NCBI GenBank assembly: GCA_002333125.1
Contig: DDBM01000269.1
Location: 3,345 to 11,318 of the forward strand
DNA: 7,974 nt
Direction of reading: 5' to 3'
From: Moraxellaceae bacterium UBA2032
GTDB lineage: Bacteria > Pseudomonadota > Gammaproteobacteria > Pseudomonadales > Moraxellaceae
Both the position numbers and the translations under genes were made by a program. Under the pieces are notes generated by a model, which did not search any database, was not told the DNA's origin, and saw only the letters and a program-made list of their open reading frames with translations. Below, piece by piece: positions 1 through 5,649 of the stretch. Position 1 is the stretch's first letter, and each line of letters starts with the position of its first letter.

Positions 1-342
1 TTTTTGATGGCCAAATAAACGCGCTAATTTAATCGCCGCTTCGTTAGCTTCTGCACCCGAATTACTAAAAAAACATAATTCCATGCCCGATACATCACGT
101 AATGCTTGGCCAAGTGCTTCTTGTAACGGAATTTGATATAAATTTGAGGTGTGAACTAACGTAGCGGCTTGTTCGGCAATTGCTTGAGCAATAACAGGGT
201 GAGCGTGCCCTAAGCCACAAACAGCAATACCTGTTAAGGCATCTAAATACGCTTGGCCATTAGAATCATAAAGCCAAACGCCCATGCCTTTTTCAAATGC
301 AATGGGTTGGCGAGCATAGGTGGGCATAAGTGCGCTAGTCAT
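1..342 (-). CDS. argD: Acetylornithine/succinyl-diaminopimelate aminotransferase, N-terminal 114 residues (3' end outside window)
   Basis: This is a PLP-dependent class-III aminotransferase that transaminates N-acetylornithine in arginine synthesis, and often succinyl-diaminopimelate in lysine synthesis, in the cytoplasm. The minus-strand reading begins at ATG 342-340 and stays open to the window edge. Visible landmarks of the ArgD family are LMPTYAR near residue 5, YLDALTGIAV at 32-41, GLGHAHP at 43-49, HTSNLYQIP at 64-72, and the phosphate-binding FFSNSGAEANEAAIKLAR at 91-108. The catalytic lysine and C-terminal domain lie outside the window. The start is the first ATG and gives the usual N-terminus for the family; only a weak AGG (minus strand of 351-353) precedes it. 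It is divergent from grxD. A related omega-aminotransferase (AstC or GabT type) is the main alternative, but the N-terminal motifs fit ArgD best. Confidence 0.9.
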   Translation of the reverse strand, partial: MTSALMPTYARQPIAFEKGMGVWLYDSNGQAYLDALTGIAVCGLGHAHPVIAQAIAEQAATLVHTSNLYQIPLQEALGQALRDVSGMELCFFSNSGAEANEAAIKLARLFGHQK

Positions 343-520
343 GAAAAAAACCTAATTAATCAATAAATTTACAAAATTTTAAGAACAATGCCTAAGATAC
401 AACATTTTTTTGATTTTACATAAAAAATATCAATACTTAAATAAATCTGCTTTGCCTTATGTTTTTATTAAAAATCGCGTTACAATATCGTCACCTAGTT
501 TTTTTTAAAGGCCTAATGTG
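343..520. promoter_or_regulatory. Divergent argD/grxD intergenic region
   Basis: This 178-bp, very AT-rich gap must hold the promoters of both divergent genes. On the plus strand a TACAAT hexamer at 481-486 is a plausible -10 for grxD, about 35 bp upstream of its start, but no good -35 stands 16-18 bp before it. On the minus strand AT-rich -10-like hexamers are too numerous to choose from. No convincing Fur, OxyR or IscR site was seen by eye. Confidence 0.35.
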
Positions 521-844
521 ATGGACGTTGAAGCGTTAATTAAACAGCAAATTGCTGAAAATACCGTATTATTATACATGAAAGGCACACCGCAGTTTCC
601 TCAGTGTGGCTTTTCTGCACGTACTGTCGAGGCATTAATGCAACTTGGTGAGCCTTTTGCATATGTAAATATTTTAGAAAATCCAGATATTCGTTCGACT
701 TTGCCTAAAATGGCTAACTGGCCTACTTTTCCACAATTATGGGTTAAGGGCGAACTTATTGGCGGTTGTGATATTGTGTTAGAAATGACTCAAAAGGGCG
801 AATTAGCTACTTTAGTTAAAGAAGCTGGACAAAAAGCCGAATAA
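521..844 (+). CDS. grxD: Monothiol CGFS glutaredoxin (Grx4 family)
   Basis: This is a cytoplasmic monothiol glutaredoxin, a family that binds a glutathione-coordinated [2Fe-2S] cluster and delivers or stores clusters, often with BolA partners. The 107-residue protein has the full single-domain length. Key features are K21, the active-site CGFS at 29-32, the glutathione-binding WPTFPQLWVKGELIGG at 67-82 with its cis-Pro, and GGCD at 81-84. The reading frame also allows GTG at 518, but ATG at 521 gives the normal MDVEALIKQQI start and lies 9 nt after AAAGG (507-511), so I prefer it. It is monocistronic by position, divergent from argD, and closed by a hairpin directly after the stop. It is well conserved with no missing residues. 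The family assignment is firm. Confidence 0.96.
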   Translation: MDVEALIKQQIAENTVLLYMKGTPQFPQCGFSARTVEALMQLGEPFAYVNILENPDIRSTLPKMANWPTFPQLWVKGELIGGCDIVLEMTQKGELATLVKEAGQKAE

Positions 845-848
845 AGAT

Positions 849-883
849 AAACCTTGCGTAAAAGATTTGTTTGCGCAAGGTTT
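849..883. terminator. Hairpin between convergent grxD and the 401-aa FecR gene
   Basis: A perfect 10-bp inverted repeat, AAACCTTGCG (849-858) and CGCAAGGTTT (874-883), extends inward through TAAA/TTTG to leave a 7-nt loop. It starts 4 bp after the grxD stop, and its right arm overlaps the stop codon of the minus-strand gene (882-884). T-richness after the stem is modest on both strands (ACTTACTT on plus; TATCTTTATT on minus), so it is probably a shared bidirectional terminator of moderate strength. Confidence 0.75.
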
Positions 884-2087
884 ACTTACTTGGTCGATTA
901 ATAACCATAATTTCCGACTGCCCAATATCCGTACCAAGAATCATAATATCTGTACCTACCGCATCAGTCTTGATTCCTTTTTTAACTAATCTGCTTAACA
1001 ATTCGTCTTTCTTCTTTTTTTCTTCAAAATCGTCATATATCTCCCAATTAAGTAGGCTAGATAAGTCTTTATCTTCCAAATCTAAAATATCAGATAATAA
1101 AAATTGAGGTTGATTGAGTGACTCATCAATAGAGGAGTTTTCCATTTCTTCTATATTTAATAGATTCATTTTTAGTTGAATCTTATTTTCTGTGTTCGTT
1201 AAAGAGGCAGGGGCTGTATTCGCGTTGTTTAAGGGAAGAATTTGAGTAATATTCTCTCCCCAGTTAATAATTTCGTGTGTGCCATCAATAACACTATATT
1301 CAAAAACCGTTTGGCCATTTGGTAAATTGTTAATGATTATTTTAGGCTTTGCAGTTTCTTCAGCAATTTTTCTATATAAATACATTGCTTGTAAAAACTT
1401 GTTATAACTAGAAAAATCTTCTAATCGAGGTCGTTCGTTATCGCCACCCATCGTGTTTAGAGCCATGATTTTAGGCTGAGTAATTAACTTTTCCATTAAT
1501 GATGATAACGATATTGTTTTTGTACTTAATATGGGAGGGCTGTCTTTTGATATATCAAATGTTTCGCCAGCACTAAACTTAGTGTTGCCAAAACTAACAC
1601 TTCCTCGTGTCACAGAGACGGTGAGTCCGTTTTCATCTAATAAGTTAGAATAATCCGCATCATATGTTTTTAATATTCCCACGGGTGTGGTAAGAAGATA
1701 GCTATCTTGTGTCTGTCCAATAATTCCACTGATTATACGCAATTGACCTCTTATTAGGGTCAAGATGGCATCACTAGATTGAGGCTGATTTTTGTTAAAA
1801 TTATACTGGGTAATTTCAAATAATGACTCTGGGTGTAAGGCAACGACACTATCATCAATCATTCGTATTTGTACTGTGGTCTCTTTGAGAGTTTCTATTT
1901 GTTCGCCTGTATGAATAATATCGCCTTTAAATACAGAACGCTTTGTGCTGTTATTAATGACAGAAGCTTGCCCTTCAACAAAAGATACACGCCCAGCAAT
2001 ATCCGCCCACACAATAGCATTAGAGCCAAACATAAAAGATAATAAAATGATGGTTTTTTGAGGAAAGAGAACCCGTTTGGATAACAC
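882..2087 (-). CDS. Secreted FecR-domain protein, shorter paralog (401 aa)
   Basis: An exported protein of unknown function. Residues 1-28 form a Sec signal peptide (hydrophobic IILLSFMF, cleavage likely after VWA). Residues about 30-180 are a FecR-type beta domain. This domain is exported from the start here and lacks the cytoplasmic anti-sigma helix and transmembrane segment of true FecR, so iron-dicitrate signalling is unlikely. Residues 219-286 carry the shared PRLEDFSSYNKFLQAM module, LNIEEMENSSI lies at 310-320, and the chain ends with ILGTDIGQSEIMVI (383-396) plus a few residues. It aligns almost without gaps with roughly the first 437 residues of the 755-aa neighbour and lacks that protein's last 320 residues. 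The family's GIRGTDY motif is replaced by LKTYDADY at 139-146. The start is GTG, placed by AAGGAG 6 nt upstream. It is the last gene of a three-gene minus-strand cluster. Confidence 0.82.
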   Translation of the reverse strand: MLSKRVLFPQKTIILLSFMFGSNAIVWADIAGRVSFVEGQASVINNSTKRSVFKGDIIHTGEQIETLKETTVQIRMIDDSVVALHPESLFEITQYNFNKNQPQSSDAILTLIRGQLRIISGIIGQTQDSYLLTTPVGILKTYDADYSNLLDENGLTVSVTRGSVSFGNTKFSAGETFDISKDSPPILSTKTISLSSLMEKLITQPKIMALNTMGGDNERPRLEDFSSYNKFLQAMYLYRKIAEETAKPKIIINNLPNGQTVFEYSVIDGTHEIINWGENITQILPLNNANTAPASLTNTENKIQLKMNLLNIEEMENSSIDESLNQPQFLLSDILDLEDKDLSSLLNWEIYDDFEEKKKKDELLSRLVKKGIKTDAVGTDIMILGTDIGQSEIMVINRPSK

Positions 2088-2191
2088 GATTAACTCCTTG
2101 CACTACGAACTTATAGCGTTAGATGATGATATATACATCTCTATTATAATGCGGTTGTATTTTTTGTGTAGTGGCAACTAAAAACAATTCG
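2088..2191 (-). promoter_or_regulatory. 104-bp spacer with a possible internal promoter
   Basis: The gap between the 122-aa and 401-aa genes carries a perfect TATAAT on the minus strand (2148-2143), about 55 bp before the GTG start. The best -35-like hexamer, TTGCCA (2177-2172), is 23 bp away, which is too far for a standard sigma-70 promoter. The 401-aa gene may be read through from upstream, from this site, or both. No terminator-like hairpin is visible, which favours cotranscription. Confidence 0.3.
2094..2099 (-). promoter_or_regulatory. Ribosome binding site fixing the GTG start at 2087
   Basis: The minus strand reads AAGGAG here, 6 nt before GTG (2087-2085). The next in-frame ATG would be codon 19, inside the signal peptide, so this strong site decides for the GTG start. 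Confidence 0.8.
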
Positions 2192-2560
2192 TTAATCCTC
2201 TAAAGGAGGAGGTGTAGCCGTTATTTCCTCTCCCCAGCTACTAATATCTCTATCAGTCTCTACCTCTGAATATTCAGGAGTGGTTTTTTGTTGATTTGGT
2301 AAATTAATAATTATTTGAGGTTTAAGGGTAGCCTCATGACGCTTTTCATACATATACATAGCATTTAAAAAATCATTATAGCTAGCAAAGTTTACCAATT
2401 CAGGTTTTTTATCACCTAAGTCTTTTATTTGATCAGAAAGTTTTTTACTTTTATTTTTTTGTGCAAAGTGATAGCTATCTATTTCGATCTCTCTATTCTC
2501 TGCAGCTAAAGTAACGCCATGAAAACAAATAGATAAACATACTATGAATCTAAGTTTCAT
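2192..2560 (-). CDS. Small secreted protein sharing the SYNxFLxAMYxY module (122 aa)
   Basis: I recognise no known family. The N-terminus (MKLRFIVCLSICFHGVTLAA) looks like a Sec signal peptide, followed by a charged linker rich in Lys, Asp and Glu. Residues 52-120 match residues 219-286 of the 401-aa neighbour almost without gaps: KPELVNFASYNDFLNAMYMY against RPRLEDFSSYNKFLQAMYLY, then KPQIIINLPN against KPKIIINNLPN, then ISSWGEEIT against IINWGENIT. There is no FecR domain, so this is the module alone behind a signal peptide. Its ATG lies only 2 bp after the stop of the 755-aa gene, with no clear ribosome binding site, which implies translational coupling. It could be a binding partner of the two large proteins or a remnant of a third full-length paralog. 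The clean signal peptide favours a working gene. Confidence 0.75.
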   Translation of the reverse strand: MKLRFIVCLSICFHGVTLAAENREIEIDSYHFAQKNKSKKLSDQIKDLGDKKPELVNFASYNDFLNAMYMYEKRHEATLKPQIIINLPNQQKTTPEYSEVETDRDISSWGEEITATPPPLED

Positions 2561-2562
2561 AA

Positions 2563-4830
2563 TTAATGACCACGAATTACAATATGAGAACCATTAAGGT
2601 CCAAGCCGATAATTTGTACATCACCAATATCAGGTGTGTCGCGAGTGCCAACACGTAAATTATTCATCGCAATATCAATGCCGTTAATGGCATCACCTAA
2701 TTGCTTAAGCGTCAATAACAATCCACCGACAGTAGCATTTTTTCCTTTGCCACTTTCTTCAATATTAACTTCTAATTTTGCCGTTAAGTTGGGACTGGCA
2801 TAATCAGTGATTTTAACGCTATCAATCATTAAGCTTCCGCCTTGTATTGAACCAGCTACATCTTTGATGTCAACATGGTTAATAGCTAAACCGTCTCTGA
2901 TAAATGCATCAGCTAAAATTGTTACATTTGGAATAACATTGATACCGTCTATGGTGCGGTTAATTGTTTGAGTATGATGTTGGAGTTTTGCATTAATAGT
3001 CGCCGCACCTAAAACGATTTCGGATGGTCCCATGATTTTAATGTCGGGGCCACCATCGTTACTAGAACCCAAAACTGCAAGTGCCCCTAAATCAGCGCTA
3101 CCGTCTTTATTTATGTTAGCAGCAGACGAGTCCGAATTTGAAACATAGATATCACCTAACTTAATAACAATTTTTGGAGTATTGACATTTACGCTTAATG
3201 CTGTTTGATCTAAGGTATTGGTTTGTACGCCACGTCCCAAACTTAAGTTGACAGAAATAGGAGTAGAGTCATCGGTAAACACAACAGTGGATTCCTCTAA
3301 AGAACCATTGCCAAGTACCAATGAGCCAGAGTTTTTGTTGCTTTTAATGCCGTCATTATCGTGTATCAAGCCTTGTCTAAAAGCAAAACCACGATAAACA
3401 TTATTGTTATTAGCATCTAACTGCGCTAATACTTCAGGACTCAAAACGCCACGTCCAACCAAATAATCTTTATTTCTTGGGTTTGGCCCAAGTTTTACAG
3501 TAATACCTTCAAATGCGTTATTACCCAAAATAACGTCAATGTCAGGTTCACCAAAATCTGCTCCGACAATAGAAGCGTTGTTACCTAAAAAGTTACGCGT
3601 ATTAATATTAAACAATCTTTCTAATAAAGCTTGAACATCATTTTGAGTATCATCATCATTAAATAAATTTGGATTATTGTCTAATAGACTGTCGCTTAGC
3701 TTAAAGCTAAATACACGCTTTTGTAAAAGCTCTTTGAGTTCTATAATTTGTAGAAGACTAGGAGGAGAGTCAGGCTGAATACCTATAGCACTCACAATGG
3801 AAGAGTCTCTCATTTCTGAGGCATCTAAAGATTTTGTATTCAAGACATAATTATGTGGTACGTCACCAGAGTACTTGGTGATAAAAACTGAAGCATTTCG
3901 CATTTCATTAATATCAAGTGTTTCTGTATTATTTTCAAAGGGTCCTGTATTTTTTGGCTTGTTAGTTTTTTTCTCTATTAAACCAATAGTAAATGAGTCG
4001 TCTTTTTCGGTCTGACCACCTGCAAGAATATATTCACTTTCTAATAGTTTATATTGGCGCATCGCTTCGGCATAAGCGCCATAATTGGAAAAATTCTCTA
4101 AGAGCGGTTTTTTGATTTTTTCTTTAGAAAAATAAACACCATCTTCTGTTTCTAAAGGAATTATAACAGGCGAGCAGGGCTTCATTATTTTCTTTTTTGT
4201 GGACTTGTCATCGGAGTCCGTAGATTTTTTATCTTCCACTTCATCATGACAGAGTTCTGGTTTTGTGTTTGAGCTTACAGAATACGTGGTACCTTCTTCG
4301 ACATCGGCACTGCCATTATCGTTGCTTAATTGAACGGCACCTTTGTTAACAGTAACAACCATTGCGCCATTATTTACAGTCGTAGAATAATCAGTGCCTC
4401 TAATGCCAATCGTAGCAACGGGCGTTTTAAACTGATAACTCACGCGATTTGCTTTGCCAATAGCACCACTAATAGCGCGCGCGCCACCTTTGATGAAGTT
4501 AAATAATACAGTGCCTAGCTCTGGCGTATCTTTACTAAAGCTATAGCGAGTAATTTCAAATATGGAGTTGGGGCGTAAAACAATGATGCCGCCGTCCGTC
4601 ATACGCACTTGGATGCGGCCATTTGCTGTTTCTATTTTTTCGCCACCGCGAATCAAGTCGCCTTTAAATACAGAACGTTTATTGTTGTTACTATCAATAA
4701 CTGAGACTTGACCTGTTACAAAGGTTACTCGTGCGGCAACATCTGCAAATACAGGCGCAGAAAAGCCTAAAACACCTAAAAAAGTGACTGTAGCCTTAGA
4801 TAAGGAGAGGTGTTTACTGAAAAAATTCAT
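2563..4830 (-). CDS. Large secreted FecR-domain protein with beta-rich C-terminal half (755 aa)
   Basis: An exported, probably surface-associated protein of unknown function. Residues 1-29 are a Sec signal peptide (cleavage after PVFA, before D30). Residues 30-185 are a FecR-type beta domain with the canonical TPVATIGIRGTDY at 136-148. A charged linker with Cys194 and Cys219 follows, then PLLENFSNYGAYAEAM (242-257), the module shared with both neighbours. Two copies of an LDxxEMRxxS motif lie at 305 and 335. From about 415 to the end the chain is rich in Asn, Asp, Gly, Val and Ile and looks beta-stranded, as in adhesin-like or pilus-associated proteins; its last 180 residues vaguely recall DUF6160-type proteins (weak recollection). 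The frame runs upstream to 4872, but ATG 4830 has a GAGGG site 8 nt before it and starts a clean signal peptide. No sigma factor or TonB receptor gene is adjacent, so a classical FecIR role is unlikely. Confidence 0.85.
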   Translation of the reverse strand: MNFFSKHLSLSKATVTFLGVLGFSAPVFADVAARVTFVTGQVSVIDSNNNKRSVFKGDLIRGGEKIETANGRIQVRMTDGGIIVLRPNSIFEITRYSFSKDTPELGTVLFNFIKGGARAISGAIGKANRVSYQFKTPVATIGIRGTDYSTTVNNGAMVVTVNKGAVQLSNDNGSADVEEGTTYSVSSNTKPELCHDEVEDKKSTDSDDKSTKKKIMKPCSPVIIPLETEDGVYFSKEKIKKPLLENFSNYGAYAEAMRQYKLLESEYILAGGQTEKDDSFTIGLIEKKTNKPKNTGPFENNTETLDINEMRNASVFITKYSGDVPHNYVLNTKSLDASEMRDSSIVSAIGIQPDSPPSLLQIIELKELLQKRVFSFKLSDSLLDNNPNLFNDDDTQNDVQALLERLFNINTRNFLGNNASIVGADFGEPDIDVILGNNAFEGITVKLGPNPRNKDYLVGRGVLSPEVLAQLDANNNNVYRGFAFRQGLIHDNDGIKSNKNSGSLVLGNGSLEESTVVFTDDSTPISVNLSLGRGVQTNTLDQTALSVNVNTPKIVIKLGDIYVSNSDSSAANINKDGSADLGALAVLGSSNDGGPDIKIMGPSEIVLGAATINAKLQHHTQTINRTIDGINVIPNVTILADAFIRDGLAINHVDIKDVAGSIQGGSLMIDSVKITDYASPNLTAKLEVNIEESGKGKNATVGGLLLTLKQLGDAINGIDIAMNNLRVGTRDTPDIGDVQIIGLDLNGSHIVIRGH

Positions 4831-4838
4831 GAAAAAGT

Positions 4839-4843
4839 CCCTC
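4839..4843 (-). promoter_or_regulatory. Ribosome binding site fixing the start at 4830
   Basis: The minus strand reads GAGGG here, with 8 nt before ATG 4830-4828. The upstream in-frame ATG at 4872 has no comparable site and would put 14 mostly polar residues before the signal peptide. Confidence 0.8.
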
Positions 4844-5025
4844 TGAGCGAGATTAAGCGTATCAGCAATCATTATTGATTATTGTTGAGATAAAATAATC
4901 TCTTTCATTTGCTAGCCGATATGTTAACACGCTGTTGTTTTTTGTGCGCTTGTTGTAGGTTTAATTATTTTTAAGAGTCTAAACGCTTAAGCGCATTAGG
5001 TAAACAGTAATTTTTTGAAATTAAT

Positions 5026-5044
5026 GATAATGATTTTCATTTGC
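5026..5044 (+). promoter_or_regulatory. Fur box
   Basis: The 19-bp site GATAATGATTTTCATTTGC matches the classical Fur consensus GATAATGATAATCATTATC at 15 of 19 positions, including the first nine without error. It lies directly upstream of, and abuts, the extended -10 of the plus-strand operon, so iron-loaded Fur should block polymerase there. The expected result is induction of the flavin/PepSY pair under iron limitation. An effect on the divergent FecR cluster, whose start is about 195 bp away, is possible but not shown. Confidence 0.82.
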
Positions 5045-5052
5045 TATATAAT
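5042..5052 (+). promoter_or_regulatory. Extended -10 promoter element of the flavin/PepSY operon
   Basis: TGCTATATAAT offers either an extended -10 (TGC followed by TATATA, 5045-5050) or a perfect TATAAT (5047-5052). No good -35 hexamer lies 16-18 bp upstream, where the sequence is occupied by the Fur box; the extended -10 may compensate. Transcription would start near 5058, leaving a leader of about 88 nt. Confidence 0.55.
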
Positions 5053-5145
5053 TGAATAGAAATTTAAGGGTCAATTTTGTATAAATTGGCTGTTGTTTTG
5101 TGATGTAACAATAAAATATTGAACTTTTGATATGAAGAGAGCGAT

Positions 5146-5649
5146 ATGACACGTATGTTTTTGTGGGTCTTGTGTGGGTTGCTTATTAGCCTTAAAGGAT
5201 GGGCGACCGAAAGCACAACTGAGCTTTTTTTAAAACAATATCTTAATCAGTCTCAAGCTAAAACACTTTGGTTAAATCAACCACTTAAACAGCGTGCTGC
5301 TAAGATTTTAGGTCATTCTTATCAAGGGCTACGCGTGCGTTATTGGCAAGATGGCGCACGTACAGCATGGATTTTAGATGAAATAGGCAAAGAACAGCCT
5401 ATTACCACAGGCATTATTGTTGAAAATAATAAAATCATTGCCATGCAAGTATTGGCTTATAGAGAAAGCAGAGGCGGCGAAGTACAACAAGATTTTTTTA
5501 CTAAACAATTTAAAGAATTGAGTCTGACACAAGAAGATAAGCTAAATAAAAAAATTGACGGCATTACAGGTGCAACGTTATCGGTTTGGGCTTTACAGAA
5601 AATGGCACGTTTAGCGTTATTGTTTGATACGCAAAAGACAGCACCATGA
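5146..5649 (+). CDS. Periplasmic FMN-binding protein (FMN_bind family, flavinylation motif)
   Basis: A small exported flavoprotein expected to carry FMN covalently and pass electrons in the periplasm. Residues 1-20 are a Sec signal peptide (likely cut after KGWA). The FMN-binding domain spans roughly 75-160: GIIVENNKIIAMQVLAYRES, a Gly-Gly-Glu turn, a phenylalanine-rich stretch, then DGITGATLS at 138-146. This last motif matches the D-x-x-(S/T)-G-A-T site of NqrC/RnfG-type proteins, where ApbE attaches FMN to the final Thr (T144 here). At 167 residues it is a minimal single-domain version. The start has a GAAGAGAG stretch (5134-5141) upstream. Its stop overlaps the next start by ATGA. The upstream Fur box suggests an iron-starvation role. 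No apbE lies in the window, so flavinylation would need one elsewhere. Confidence 0.88.
   Translation: MTRMFLWVLCGLLISLKGWATESTTELFLKQYLNQSQAKTLWLNQPLKQRAAKILGHSYQGLRVRYWQDGARTAWILDEIGKEQPITTGIIVENNKIIAMQVLAYRESRGGEVQQDFFTKQFKELSLTQEDKLNKKIDGITGATLSVWALQKMARLALLFDTQKTAP

Larger units (their letters stand above)
4831..5145. promoter_or_regulatory. Divergent regulatory region between the FecR cluster and the flavin/PepSY operon
   Basis: This 315-bp stretch has no gene. Its right half holds the Fur box and plus-strand promoter described separately, and an 80-90 nt AT-rich leader with a small hairpin, CAATTT (5072-5077) and AAATTG (5083-5088). Its left half must contain the minus-strand promoter of the FecR cluster, but I cannot choose a convincing -35/-10 pair. 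Small palindromes lie at 4887-4902 (GAGAT/ATCTC) and 4984-4993 (CGCTTAAGCG). Confidence 0.5.

Noticed and set aside
871..1107. A 78-codon plus-strand open frame antisense to the 401-aa gene
   Set aside because: It is low-complexity (Ser/Phe/Ile-rich), starts inside a terminator hairpin, and overlaps a well-supported gene on the other strand.
882..2560. The 122-aa and 401-aa frames as pieces of one gene broken by frameshift
   Set aside because: Each has its own signal peptide, they overlap in homologous content (the same module appears in both), and the 401-aa gene has its own strong ribosome binding site.
882..4830. A FecI/FecR-type iron-dicitrate signalling system
   Set aside because: The FecR domains here follow Sec signal peptides, lack the cytoplasmic anti-sigma region and membrane helix, and have no adjacent sigma factor or TonB receptor gene.
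4831..4872. The upstream ATG at 4872 as the start of the large FecR protein
   Set aside because: It has no ribosome binding site and would bury the signal peptide behind 14 mostly polar residues; ATG 4830 has GAGGG at proper spacing.
5092..5117. A CRP-like TGTGA site and second promoter in the leader of the flavin operon
   Set aside because: Only a half-site is present, and the -35/-10-like hexamers are 13 or 20 bp apart.
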